Below are positions 1 to 8,697 of a stretch of 64,000 bases of DNA, piece by piece. The DNA is taken from positions 124,001 to 188,000 of the forward strand of contig CAVWFQ010000005.1 in assembly GCA_963754335.1 (NCBI GenBank), read 5' to 3'. The stretch comes from JBBSDP01 sp963754335 (GTDB lineage: Bacteria > Planctomycetota > Phycisphaerae > Tepidisphaerales > Tepidisphaeraceae). The notes beneath the pieces were generated by a model, which saw nothing but the letters and a program-made list of their open reading frames with translations, searched no databases and was not told the origin of the DNA. The position numbers and the translations under genes are program-made. Numbering within the stretch: the stretch's first letter is position 1; every line of letters starts with the position of its first letter.

Positions 1-429
1 CCGGTCGTTGAGCATTTGCGTGATCGTCGCGTTGATTTTGCGACGGTCGCCGGGCGGAAGATCATCGTCACTCCGGTGCGTGAGATACCGGGAGCCGCTG
101 ATCAGGTCCCAGCGGTCAGTTCGAATCTCGGAAATGAAGCGGGGAATCATCGCCGGCTCATGCTGCTCGTCGCAATCCATCGTGATGACCCAGTCAAACC
201 GATGCCGATCGGCGTAATCAAACGCGTCGATCAGGCTTTGCCCGTAGCCGAGATTGGTGGGGTGGCTCAGGACGCGTATGTCCGACCGCGCGGCAAGCAG
301 ATCCGCCGACCCGTCAGTGCTTCCATCGTCCACGACGAGGATTTCGTCGTGGAACTGTTTGACTTTATCCAAAACGCCGTTGAGGTACTTGCGTTCGTTG
401 TGGAGGGGTATCGCGATAAGCAGCCGCAC
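1..429 (-). CDS. Family 2 glycosyltransferase, C-terminus cut by window edge
   Basis: Inverting GT-A fold glycosyltransferase that would transfer a sugar from a nucleotide or polyprenyl-phosphate donor. The first 143 residues are visible. The frame reads IPLHNERKYL near residue 7, then the donor-binding VVDDGSTDGS, then NLGYGQSLIDAF, the metal-binding TMDCDEQHEP and SGSRY, in the order seen in dolichol-phosphate mannosyltransferase-like GT2 enzymes. The GTG start at 429 was chosen because AGGAG lies six bases upstream and the first GT2 strand begins right after it. There is no ATG in this frame. Whether a membrane segment follows cannot be seen because the gene runs off position 1. Substrate unknown. 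Confidence 0.85.
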   Translation of the reverse strand, partial: MRLLIAIPLHNERKYLNGVLDKVKQFHDEILVVDDGSTDGSADLLAARSDIRVLSHPTNLGYGQSLIDAFDYADRHRFDWVITMDCDEQHEPAMIPRFISEIRTDRWDLISGSRYLTHRSDDDLPPGDRRKINATITQMLNDR

Positions 430-772
430 GCAGCGCTCCTGGTAAGACCGGCGGAATTTGCGGGCTGTTCCATGGTGGAGCCGCCGATCCGCTTCCAATC
501 GCAGGCAAATTTCGGGCCGTTTTGCCGGGGGGATAGTAGAAGTGCATGCGAAACAGGTCAACAAGAAATGATGAAGTGTGAAGGATGAAGGATGAACGGA
601 AGAGATTTTCAACATTCAACATCCAACGTTCAACGCTCAACTTTCAACGAATGCAGAGGTCTTCAGTTGAACGTTGAAAATTGATCGCGGGGATCGACGC
701 AATCGATCGTCATGGAAGCGAAGTGAGCTGCAACTTAAACTGTATCGTTTCCCTTTATCCTGTTTGTTGCGC
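430..772. repeat. Gap with word-type inverted repeats
   Basis: No gene is seen here. Bases 570-598 hold GATGAAGTGTGAAGGATGAA, a word that recurs near 1540 and 14640. Bases 606-620 (TTTTCAACATTCAAC) pair with 666-680 (GTTGAACGTTGAAAA) with one mismatch, and the stretch between repeats the word TCAAC five times. The element separates two divergent genes. Confidence 0.7.
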
Positions 773-1537
773 ATGTCAGCAAAATACCGACTCGAGATTC
801 TGTGGAGCGACAGTGACTTTGTCGCGATTTTCAAACCGTCGGGACTTGCGTCAATTCCGGGTCGGGATGAATCGGAGGACGCTCTGGGATTACTCGGCGC
901 GGAACTCGATCTTCCTGCGTCCGGCACTGCGGACCCGCGCCTTCGCGTCGTGCATCGGCTCGACAAAGACACCAGCGGATTGCTTGTCTTCGCCAAACAT
1001 GTCGCCGCCCAGCGATTTCTGTCGCATCAGTTCCAGAACAATCAGGTGGAAAAGGAATATCTGGCCCTCGTCCAGGGCCGGCCTGCCGAAACCGAGGGGG
1101 AAATCGACCAACCGATTGGACCGCATCCGACTTCGGTCAAAAGAATGGCGGTCCTCACGCACGGCGGCCGACCGGCGCGCACGCTCTGGAAACTCGAAGA
1201 GTCCTTCCGCGATTTTTCGCTGCTTCGCGTATTTCCGAAAACCGGGAAGACGCACCAGATCCGTGTCCACCTGCGGTCGATCGGATTACCGCTGGCGATC
1301 GACCCGCTCTACAACACCGCGCGTGGGCAACTCCCGCCGGGAATTTTTCTCAGTTCCTTCAAGCGAGGTTATCGCCCCGCTGCCGGAGAAGAGCGCCCGC
1401 TGATCGACCGCCTGACCCTGCACGCCCACCGTCTCAAATTCCTGGATTTGTCGGGCAATCCCATCCAGCTCGATGCGCCTGTTCCCAAGGATTTGCGGGC
1501 AACGCTCAACATGCTTCGAAAATACGGGAATGGATGA
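773..1537 (+). CDS. RluA-family RNA pseudouridine synthase
   Basis: Isomerises uridine to pseudouridine in rRNA or tRNA. The 254-residue protein shows the family signature HRLDKDTSGLLVFAK, whose Asp is the catalytic residue, followed by the RNA-binding RVFPKTGKTHQIRVHL and LHAHRL near the C-terminus. It is shorter than RluC or RluD and has no N-terminal S4 domain, so it resembles the RluA/TruC-size branch. ATG 773 was chosen because the conserved domain begins at once (YRLEILWSDSDFVAIFKP); the 33 codons upstream to 674 do not look like protein. No clear ribosome site is visible. The target base cannot be told from sequence. Confidence 0.85.
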   Translation: MSAKYRLEILWSDSDFVAIFKPSGLASIPGRDESEDALGLLGAELDLPASGTADPRLRVVHRLDKDTSGLLVFAKHVAAQRFLSHQFQNNQVEKEYLALVQGRPAETEGEIDQPIGPHPTSVKRMAVLTHGGRPARTLWKLEESFRDFSLLRVFPKTGKTHQIRVHLRSIGLPLAIDPLYNTARGQLPPGIFLSSFKRGYRPAAGEERPLIDRLTLHAHRLKFLDLSGNPIQLDAPVPKDLRATLNMLRKYGNG

Positions 1538-1620
1538 AGGAGTAAGGATGAACGATGGATTGAGAAGCGGCTCCCCGTCTACAGTTCATCGATCATCGTT
1601 CATACTTCATCGTTTCCTTC
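1536..1620. repeat. Word-type inverted repeat after the pseudouridine synthase
   Basis: GATGAAGGAGTAAGGATGAA on the left is answered by TTCATCGATCATCGTTCATA and CTTCATCGTTTCCTTC on the right, enclosing about 30 bases. The right arm reaches the stop codon of argF at 1619-1621. The words are those of the elements at 570-598 and 14631-14729. It could end transcription from both convergent genes, but there is no U-tract. Confidence 0.65.
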
Positions 1621-2540
1621 ACTGTCCACCCATCAGCACCGCCAGCAATCCCTTCTGGAAGTGAAGGCGGTTCTCGGCCTGGGCGAAGACGAGGGACTGC
1701 GGGCCTTCGATGGCTTCTTCGCTGATCTCCAATCCCCGATAGGCGGGAAGGCAGTGAAGCAGCACTGCGTGGGATGGAGCCGCCGAAAGCAGTTTGTCGT
1801 CTACCTGAAATCCTTTGAAGTCTTTGATGCGGCGCGCTTTCTCCGCCTCCTGGCCCATGCTGACCCAGGTATCGGTGTAGATGCAGTCGGCCTCTCGAAC
1901 GGCTTCGATCGGATCGCTCGTCACTTCAAAGTCCAGATTCGGGACCTGGGCCATGATGCGATCGACATCTTCGCCCGGCAGCTCGTACGTGGCCGGCGAG
2001 GCGAGAATGAAGCGCATGCCGAATTTGCCGCAGGCGATCGAGAGGGAGCGGACGACGTTGTTTCCGTCGCCGATGAACGCCATCGTGCGTCCCTCAAGCT
2101 TGCCGAATCGCTCCTTCAGGGTCATCAGGTCCGCCATCGCCTGGCACGGGTGGCTGTAATCCGTCAGCCCGTTGATGACAGGCACGGTGGCCCATTTAGC
2201 CAGGCCGGTTATTTTTTCATGCTCGAAGGTGCGGGCCATAATTCCGTCGCACATGCCGGACAGAACGCGCGCCACATCCTGGACCGGCTCGCGCGACCCG
2301 ATTCCCACCTCTTCCTGCCGGAGCAGAAGCCCGTTTCCGCCGAGCTGCGTCATCGCCACCGCGAAGCTCACGCGCGTGCGAAGACTCGGCTTCTCGAAGA
2401 TCATCGCCAGGGTCTTGCCGCTCGAGGATCGGATCGTTTCGGCCTGTTGTCTTGAGTTGCGTCTTCAGGCGCACCGCCACCTCGAGAACATGTTCAAGTT
2501 CGTCGGTTGAACAAGCGGCGATGGCGGTGAAGTGCTTCAT
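1619..2540 (-). CDS. argF: Ornithine carbamoyltransferase, frameshifted near 2420
   Basis: Joins carbamoyl phosphate to ornithine to give citrulline in arginine synthesis; cytoplasmic. About 306 residues after correction, the usual length. The N-terminal part (MKHFTAIAACSTDELEHVLE) reads in one frame to NDPIL; the rest (GKTLAMIFEKPSLRTRVSF) continues in the next frame, so one base is gained or lost near 2420. The carbamoyl-phosphate loop SLRTR, HPCQ, the ornithine-loop DTWVSMGQE and HCLPAYRG are all intact, so the break is more likely a sequence error than decay. It follows argB by 60 bases on the same strand, with a hairpin between them. Confidence 0.93.
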
Positions 2541-2547
2541 TTGCTCA

Positions 2548-2604
2548 GTAGGGTGGGCTCGGCCCACCACGGGCACCAAAGACGGTGGGCCAAGCCCACC
2601 CTAC
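2548..2604. repeat. Perfect-arm hairpin between argB and argF
   Basis: GTAGGGTGGGCTCGGCCCAC at 2548-2567 is answered at 2585-2604, with one mismatch over 21 bases and a 15-base loop. The argB stop codon (TAG, 2601-2603) lies inside the right arm. It could pause or attenuate transcription from argB into argF, but no T-run follows. Confidence 0.85.
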
Positions 2605-3482
2605 AGCACAATCTCGGTTCCAATTCCGGCCTCGGTATAAATCTCAAGGAGAAGCGCATGCGGAATTCGTCCGTCGATGATGTGCGTCTTGTTGACGCCG
2701 GCGCGCAAGGCCATGATGCACGCTTCGACTTTTGGAAGCATTCCGCTGGAGATTGCGCCGCTCTTGACCAGGTCGTCGATCTGCGAAACGGTCAGATGTT
2801 TGACCAGACTGTCGGCATCGTCGGGACGGGTGCGGATTCCATGGGTGTCGGAAACGACGACCAGTTTCTCCGCCTTCATTTTCGCGGCGACGGCGCCGGC
2901 AGCGGTGTCGGCGTTGACGTTGAGCTTTCCGCCGGCGTCATCGCGGGCGATCGTCGCGATCACGGGAATCGAGTCGGCCTGCACCAGGAGCTGCAGCAGC
3001 CGGGAGTTGACGTCTGTAACTTCCCCCACATATCCGAGATCAATGCGCCTTTCGTCGGGCCCGGTCAGATAGGTCTTTTCCGCAAACAGCACAACGCTCG
3101 AAAGCGAATGCAGGCCCATGGCCTCGCATCCCTGCGATTGAATGAAATTGACAATGGTCTTGTTGATCTGGTTGCAAAGAACGTGCTCGGCGATCGCCAG
3201 CGTGCGCTCGTCGGTATAACGGCGGCCCATCACCATCTGCGGCTTGAGGCCGGCCGTCTCCATCGCCTGATTGATCGCCTTGCCGCCGCCGTGCACCAGC
3301 ACCGGCTGCATACCGACATAATTCATGAAGACGATGTCGTTGAGCAGGTTTGAAAGGGCCTGCTCGTCGTCCATGATGGAGCCGCCGACTTTGACGACCA
3401 CCACCTTGTTGTGAAAGCGCTGGATGTATCCCAGCGCCTCGACCAGCGCCGTTGCCTTGTTGATTGCCGTATCCATTACCAT
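2601..3482 (-). CDS. argB: Acetylglutamate kinase
   Basis: Phosphorylates N-acetyl-L-glutamate, the second step of arginine synthesis. The 293-residue protein has the amino-acid kinase glycine segments VVVKVGGSIM near residue 30 and VLVHGGGKAINQAM near 62, then LNVNADTAAGAVAAKMKA near 185 and SGMLPKVEAC near 245, all standard for ArgB. ATG 3482 is used; a second in-frame ATG at 3476 is equally possible. GGGAG lies upstream. The first gene of an argB-argF pair on the minus strand. No operator is recognised. Confidence 0.95.
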   Translation of the reverse strand: MVMDTAINKATALVEALGYIQRFHNKVVVVKVGGSIMDDEQALSNLLNDIVFMNYVGMQPVLVHGGGKAINQAMETAGLKPQMVMGRRYTDERTLAIAEHVLCNQINKTIVNFIQSQGCEAMGLHSLSSVVLFAEKTYLTGPDERRIDLGYVGEVTDVNSRLLQLLVQADSIPVIATIARDDAGGKLNVNADTAAGAVAAKMKAEKLVVVSDTHGIRTRPDDADSLVKHLTVSQIDDLVKSGAISSGMLPKVEACIMALRAGVNKTHIIDGRIPHALLLEIYTEAGIGTEIVL

Positions 3483-3570
3483 CGCGCCGCGGCTCCCGGG
3501 AGGAAAAAGGCAAGTGTAGGAGTGGTGGGAAAGAGTGTCAAAATCAAGATGGGATTAATGCTGATCATAT

Positions 3571-3800
3571 CCCAACGAGCCGCGCACGAAGTAAGGTTCT
3601 GTCCGGTTGCCGTGCGCTTTCCCGCTTACCTGGTGGATTATTTCCCAAAGAGCCGCGCACGAAGTAAGCGGGAGTGTTGTCCGCTCACCGCGTGCTTTCC
3701 CGCTTACTTCATGGATCATTTCCCAAAGAGCCGCGCACGAAGTAAGCGGAAGTGTTGTCCGCTCACCACCTGCTTTCCCGCTTACTTCGTGCGCGGCTCC
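3571..3800. repeat. Three-unit palindromic repeat array (family A)
   Basis: Three units of about 75-80 bases each begin with AGCCGCGCACGAAGTAAG and end with CTTTCCCGCTTAC, so each unit folds on itself. The array closes with CTTACTTCGTGCGCGGCTC, the complement of its own start, so the whole array is also a palindrome. A four-unit relative with the same edge and core words is at 37518-37793. The frame of the next gene is open through the array but gives only a periodic peptide. Bases 3483-3570 hold nothing else recognisable. Confidence 0.85.
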
Positions 3801-3879
3801 TTCAAAGACGAACATCGAACGTCGAACTAAGGAAAGGAACGCCGCGCTTGACGGCGGGCAACGCGCAGTCCACGATGCG

Positions 3880-4719
3880 ATGATGCTGGGGCTTTCGGCA
3901 TTCGCCGACGAAATTTCGCCCGATCTGAAGGAGCAGATTCGCGTCTGCCGTGAGAACGGCGTCACTCACATCGAGCTGCGATCGGTCGAAAATACCAACG
4001 TCCTGGACTTGACCCCAAAACAACGATCCGAAATCCGCTCGCGCCTGAAGGAAGCGGGAATTGGTGTGATCTGCATCGGGTCTCCGATCGGAAAGGTGAA
4101 GATCGGCGAACCCTGGCCGCCACACTTTGACCGTTTCAAGCGGGCGGTCGATGCCGCCGCCTTTTTCGAGGCGCCACTCATCCGACTCTTCAGCTATTAC
4201 CCGACAAACCCGGGGGACGATCCGGCCGGATGGCGCGACGAAGTGCTGGTCCGGATGCGGAGCAAGATCGACTATCTCCGCGACGCTCCGGGAATCACGC
4301 TGGTGCATGAAAACGAGCGCGACATTTTCGGCGACACCGGCGCGCGCTGCACGGACCTGATGCGTTCGATCAACTCGCCGCTTTTGCGTACGGCTTTCGA
4401 TTTTGCGAATTTCGTGCAGGTGGGTGAGCGCCCCCGTGATAATTGGCCGGCGCTGAAGCCGTTCACGGTCCATTTTCACATCAAGGACTCAGTGCTGGCT
4501 GACAAGAAAATCGTTCCGCCGGGCCAGGGAGACGGCGATATCCGTTTGATCCTCGCCGACGCGTGGCAGAGCGGTTACCGCGGCTTCCTGAGCCTGGAAC
4601 CTCATCTGGCGGCGCATGGGCAGTTCAGCGGTTTCAGTGGGCCGACGCTTTTCAAAGTGGCGGTGGACGCACTGAAGGGAATCTGCCGCGACATCGGAAT
4701 TCCGCTTCGGGCTAAGTAA
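3880..4719 (+). CDS. Sugar phosphate isomerase/epimerase-type TIM barrel
   Basis: Xylose-isomerase-like TIM-barrel protein (AP endonuclease 2 superfamily) of 279 residues. Putative metal ligands sit at strand ends as usual: the Glu in LVHENERD, the Asp in TAFDFANF, the His in HFHIKD and the Glu in SLEPHLAAHG. Such enzymes isomerise or epimerise ketoses or inositol derivatives, but the substrate is not readable here. Start: two ATG codons in tandem at 3880 and 3883, directly before LGLSAFADEI, the first barrel strand. The open frame extends upstream through the repeat array, which I reject as coding. Cytoplasmic; no signal peptide. Confidence 0.82.
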   Translation: MMLGLSAFADEISPDLKEQIRVCRENGVTHIELRSVENTNVLDLTPKQRSEIRSRLKEAGIGVICIGSPIGKVKIGEPWPPHFDRFKRAVDAAAFFEAPLIRLFSYYPTNPGDDPAGWRDEVLVRMRSKIDYLRDAPGITLVHENERDIFGDTGARCTDLMRSINSPLLRTAFDFANFVQVGERPRDNWPALKPFTVHFHIKDSVLADKKIVPPGQGDGDIRLILADAWQSGYRGFLSLEPHLAAHGQFSGFSGPTLFKVAVDALKGICRDIGIPLRAK

Positions 4720-4743
4720 AGGGCGCAGGACGAATTGTTCTTT

Positions 4744-4849
4744 CCTCCTCTCCCGGTACTCTGGGAGAGGGATGGGGTGAGGGCCGTTCGTCTCGCGCGT
4801 GGAAGACCCTCACCCCGCGCCCTCTCCCGGAGTACCGGGCGAGGGGGAG
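4744..4849. repeat. Large imperfect hairpin between the isomerase and the RnfC-like gene
   Basis: CTCTCCCGGTACTCTGGGAG with GGGATGGGGTGAGGGCC on the left arm is answered by CCCTCACCCCGCGCCCTCTC and CCGGAGTACCGGGCGAGG on the right. The arms are about 40 bases. Sequences of the CCCTCACC...CTCTCCC type are common intergenic palindromes in many bacteria. May end isomerase transcription. Confidence 0.75.
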
Positions 4850-4932
4850 ATCTTTTGGACCGCCGAATTTGTCGAGCGTCCCCTGGCACGATTCTTTGCC
4901 TGAAGTTGTTGTAACCAGCCGATTTCATTCTC

Positions 4933-6201
4933 ATGGAGTCGCCCGTTTCATCACCCACGGCACCTGATTCACCGGAAGAGCTGAAGCCGGTGTTTCGCGA
5001 GGTTGCGCTTCCTTCCCGGCTGTGGATCCCCTGCCTGGGTTTCCCGCCTGGGCTCACGCCCTCGGCCAGGCAGGGCGAGGCGCTCCTGGGGCGGGGAGAA
5101 TCGCTGCTCGATCGGCCCTCTCCGCAGCGCCATGTTCCGCTTGCCCCGAGCGACGGAAAAATCGTCGGAATCGAAACGGCCTGCCTCCTGTCCGACCGCG
5201 AGGTCTGCGCCATCTCCTTCGATCCCACCGGCCCCAATGTCGCAACGCCGTCGGCATCGCGCACGCCGCGCGATCTGCCTTTCAGCGGCTGGATCGATCG
5301 CCTGCGTCAACTGGGGGTCTGGGCGGACCGGTGGACGAGTCCCAATCTTCTCGATCAGCTCCATGCCTGCCTGCGGCGGCCGGTCGATACGATTGTCTGC
5401 AACATTCTCGATCTGGATCCGGCCCTTCCCTTGCAGGCGCTCGTGGCGGGAGAGTGGCCGCGGGAAGTGGTGGCGGGCGTTTCAACACTGGCGAGCCTGA
5501 CCGGCACCGGGCGGGCCTGGCTGGCGGTTCCCTCGAATCTCGATGCATCCGTCTGGTCGTCGCTGCGCCTGGCCGTGGTCGATACGGAAGTTCGCCTGGT
5601 GCCGCTGCGCAATGATTTTCCGCGCACCAATCCCGTGCTTCTGATTCGCGAGCTCAACGAACGGCCCATCCGGCCGGGACAGCTTCCGCCGGAGCATGGC
5701 GTGCTCCTTCTCGACGCCGCCGCGGCCCTCGCCGCCGGGCGATGCTTTCTACATGATGGGCCGATGCTCACCGTCCCGCTGGCGATCCTCGATCATGCTA
5801 CGGCGCGTGCCCACTACCTGATGGCTCCGATCGGCGCGAAGCTGCGCGACCTGCTGCCAATGGTCGGCTTGAGCGCCGAAGGGGTCCGGTTGTTTTCCGG
5901 CACGCCGTTGCGACAGGAAATGCTGACCGGCGACTGTGTCGTGGGCGGCGGCGAACTCACGATCTACCGGTTCGCGCTCGGCCCGGATGTGATTCCTGAT
6001 CCCTGCATCCGCTGCGCGTGGTGCGTGGAGGCCTGCCCCGTCCGAATCCAACCCGCCGGCCTCCTCGAAGCCGCCCAGCGCAACGATCTCGCCCTGGCCG
6101 CCGAGTATGGGCTGCAATCCTGTATCGAATGTGGAATCTGCGCATATGTCTGTCCGTCGGAGCTGCCGCTTTTGAAGGGAATACGGGCGCTGCGGAAATA
6201 G
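4933..6201 (+). CDS. RnfC-like iron-sulfur electron transfer protein
   Basis: 422 residues. The C-terminus carries two ferredoxin-type 4Fe-4S motifs, CIRCAWCVEACP near residue 360 and CIECGICAYVCP near 398, in the spacing used by RnfC/NqrA-like subunits. The N-terminal 100 residues (PLAPSDGKIVGIETA) fit the barrel-sandwich region of RnfC, and the middle (AVVGG-like VVGGGELTIYRFAL before the clusters) matches the SLBB-to-cluster transition. It would take electrons from NAD(P)H or ferredoxin and pass them to a membrane partner. The next gene, 25 bases on, is RnfD-like. No NADH- or FMN-binding glycine loop is obvious, so the electron source is uncertain. Confidence 0.75.
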   Translation: MESPVSSPTAPDSPEELKPVFREVALPSRLWIPCLGFPPGLTPSARQGEALLGRGESLLDRPSPQRHVPLAPSDGKIVGIETACLLSDREVCAISFDPTGPNVATPSASRTPRDLPFSGWIDRLRQLGVWADRWTSPNLLDQLHACLRRPVDTIVCNILDLDPALPLQALVAGEWPREVVAGVSTLASLTGTGRAWLAVPSNLDASVWSSLRLAVVDTEVRLVPLRNDFPRTNPVLLIRELNERPIRPGQLPPEHGVLLLDAAAALAAGRCFLHDGPMLTVPLAILDHATARAHYLMAPIGAKLRDLLPMVGLSAEGVRLFSGTPLRQEMLTGDCVVGGGELTIYRFALGPDVIPDPCIRCAWCVEACPVRIQPAGLLEAAQRNDLALAAEYGLQSCIECGICAYVCPSELPLLKGIRALRK

Positions 6202-6226
6202 GAGTAGGATCAGGACATCGCTCTAA

Positions 6227-7409
6227 ATGACTCAATCCATCTCAAGTCCCGTCCTTCTCGCTCCCCGGCCGCATAGCGGCGTGACGGTCGCGGAGTTTTA
6301 TTCGATGCATTTCATGGGAGCGGTTTTCCCTCTCACGGCCGGGGTGCTGCTGTACGGGTGGCGGGCGCTGCTGCTGGTGGGGATCGTCATCGGCTCGACT
6401 ACGGTGATGATCCTGATCTGGCGGAGGATCGGACCGCGGGGACAAGCGCTTCGTTTTTCACATGGCTTATGGCTCTCGCTTCTGCTCTCCCTCATGCTCC
6501 CGGCGCATCTGGCGAGTGGCGTCGGGGACCCGGGCGGCCAGACACGATGGTTGGTCCCCGCCGCCGCGGGCGCGTGCCTCGCCATTTTCATGTGGCTGCT
6601 GGGAGGGCTGGGCGCGGGCCGGATCCATCCGGTGCTGGTCACCTATCTGGTGATGGCCGCCATGTTCGGCGATCTGCTGACTCCGCACTCGGTTCTGAAC
6701 CGGGATCGGCTGTTCCTCGGGGACGTGTTGCGGGCAACGACGCCGCAGAATCTCAATGCGCGGGACGATCTGTGGATCACCCGCAAACACCGTGGCGAAT
6801 TCGACGCCGAGCGATCGGACCCGGCTTCCGATGCGCTGCTCGCCTACACGATCGGGCGCGAGAAGCCGCCGCGCGGCTGGCTGCCGCTGGGCGGATTGCT
6901 TCGCGATCAGATGCCGCCGCTCGAGGACCTGATCCTGGGTGGCCGGCCCGGTCCAATCGGAACGAGCTGTATCATCGCGGTGATCGTCGGCGGGCTCTTT
7001 CTTCTTTATCGCGGGCTGATCGATTTCCGAATTCCCCTGGTCATCTTCGCGGCGATGTATGCCGCCCTGTTGATCCTTCCCGTTCCGACGCTCATTGCTC
7101 GAGCGCCCGCAATGGCACTGGGTAGCGCTGCGAATCCATGAAATCGGATGGCCGACGGCTGTGACATTCGCCAATTATGAAGTCATGTCCGGGCCGGCGG
7201 TGTTCATGGCATTTTTCATCGCGACCGCCCCGGTCATGCGTCCAATGGCCCGCCGGGCGCGCCTCATCTACGCGGCATTCGCCGGGGTCCTTTGTGCGAC
7301 GATGCAATTGTATGTGTCGGTCAGCTTCGGCCCTTACGTGGCGCTGTTGCTCGCCAGCCTGCTCACGCCGTCGCTGGATCTCTGGTTTCGGCCCCGGCCG
7401 CTGGTGTGA
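6227..7409 (+). CDS. RnfD/NqrB-like membrane subunit, frameshifted near 7100
   Basis: Polytopic membrane protein of about 393 residues after correction. The first frame carries hydrophobic helices, a HPVLVTYLVMAAMFGDLLTP segment and FLGDVLRATTPQNLNARDD, comparable to the flavin-bearing loop region of RnfD. It then runs into a stop after VPTLIARAP. The next frame continues with ALRIHEIGWPTAVTFANYEV and SFGPYVALLLASLLTPSLD, clearly the same membrane protein. One base is lost or gained near 7100. Together with the RnfC-like gene it suggests a reduced RNF-type redox pair; no RnfA, E, G or B is present here. Confidence 0.7.
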
Positions 7410-7430
7410 ATCATTCTCTCTGGGCCCACA

Positions 7431-8348
7431 ATGAAGCTTCTGAAATCCCTGCCGACCCTCGCGATTGTTCTGGTCGCCCTGGAATTCGAGGCGTTTGCTT
7501 TTGCCGAGGAGCCGACGACCGCGACTGCGCCGACCTCAACTCCGGCGGACAAGCGGCAATATACGCTTTTCAACCCGACGCCGATTTACCAGCTCCGTGA
7601 AATGGATACCGACCGACCGAATGTGACGAACACGCCCCATACCATCGATTCCGGACATTTGCAGGTCGAAACCGGCGTCATCGATTACTCGTACTTTCGC
7701 GATCATTCTTCTGGCAACGACATCCGCGAAAACGATTTTGACTTCGGTGAGTTCAATTTCCGACTGGGCGTGTTGAACAATTTGGAATTCAATGCGGCGG
7801 TCAATGCGTTTGATCTCGTCCAGGTTCATGACGATGCGACCGGCGTCTCATCCAGCGCCGGCGGGTTCGGTGATACGACCGTTGGCGCCAAGCTCAATCT
7901 GTGGGGGAACGAAGGTGGCGACGATGTCTGGAAAACATCGCTCGCGATTCAGCCGCAGTTTAAGTTCCCCACCGCCCGAAGCGACGTCGGCGCCGGCCGG
8001 TTTGAATTCGCCGTCAATGCGCCCTTTCTCATGAATCTGCCGGCGGGATTCCATCTTGGTCTCCAGTCCGGCGCTTCGTATGAGCGCAACACGCGAAACA
8101 CGGGATACGTTGCCGGCTTTCCGACATCGGTATCGGTGGATCGCGTCGTTATCGGCAGTCTCGATGTGTATCTCGAATATGCCTGTGATCCGACGATGGA
8201 GAAGCATGTCAAGGACCGGCAGACGATCGACGTCGGCGGTTCCTATCCGATCACGGACAACATCGTGATCGATGCAGGCGTTAATTTCGGGCTCAACAAA
8301 GTCTCGAACAACATCGAGGTGCTGGCGGGCATCAGCATTCGGTTTTGA
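7431..8348 (+). CDS. Outer-membrane transporter-like beta barrel (MetA phenol-degradation family type)
   Basis: 305 residues with an N-terminal signal peptide (MKLLKSLPTLAIVLVALEFE). The mature start contains DTDRPNVTNTPHTIDSGHLQ, the typical opening of the Phenol_MetA_deg/transporter family of small outer-membrane barrels. Alternating strands follow, and the chain ends in Ile-Arg-Phe, a terminal aromatic as in many barrels. It starts 21 bases after the RnfD-like stop, so may be co-transcribed. Role in substrate passage is inferred from family only. Confidence 0.7.
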   Translation: MKLLKSLPTLAIVLVALEFEAFAFAEEPTTATAPTSTPADKRQYTLFNPTPIYQLREMDTDRPNVTNTPHTIDSGHLQVETGVIDYSYFRDHSSGNDIRENDFDFGEFNFRLGVLNNLEFNAAVNAFDLVQVHDDATGVSSSAGGFGDTTVGAKLNLWGNEGGDDVWKTSLAIQPQFKFPTARSDVGAGRFEFAVNAPFLMNLPAGFHLGLQSGASYERNTRNTGYVAGFPTSVSVDRVVIGSLDVYLEYACDPTMEKHVKDRQTIDVGGSYPITDNIVIDAGVNFGLNKVSNNIEVLAGISIRF

Positions 8349-8384
8349 ATAGAAACCGGCACGGCTGGCGTTATGCTTAAGACG

Positions 8385-8678
8385 ATGCACATTCGCAATT
8401 ATGCAACGGTCGCTGTTCTGCTGGCGGTGTGTGGAATGGGATGCGCCTCGGGCCACCATCATCATCATTCCGACGATGAGGGCGAAACCGCGGCGCCAAA
8501 CGCGCCGGTGGAACAGAAACTCATCATCGTCAATGGAGACGTGAACGCCGGTCCTCCGCCTTTGCGCGTTGATACCGCGCCGCCTCAGCCCGCGGGCGCC
8601 TCCAGCCTGATTGCGGGCCACTGGCTGCATGATCCGCAGCTCAACGCCTGGATCTGGGTGCCCGGTCGCTGGCGATAG
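8385..8678 (+). CDS. Small His-rich lipoprotein
   Basis: The signal peptide MHIRNYATVAVLLAVCGMGC ends in a plausible lipobox with the lipidated Cys at residue 20, and then comes GHHHHHSDDEGE, a natural His/Asp-rich metal-binding-like stretch. The C-terminus has LIAGHWLHDPQLNAWIWVPG, similar to YXWIPGHW-type repeats in envelope proteins. ATG 8385 is preferred over 8373 because it gives a compact signal peptide. Function unknown; divalent-metal binding is only a guess from the His run. Confidence 0.65.
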   Translation: MHIRNYATVAVLLAVCGMGCASGHHHHHSDDEGETAAPNAPVEQKLIIVNGDVNAGPPPLRVDTAPPQPAGASSLIAGHWLHDPQLNAWIWVPGRWR

Positions 8679-8697
8679 CCTGTATACTCAGACTCGC

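Noticed and set aside
3607..3879. N-terminal extension of the TIM-barrel protein
   Set aside because: It is a translation of the palindromic array and gives a periodic peptide with no family match.
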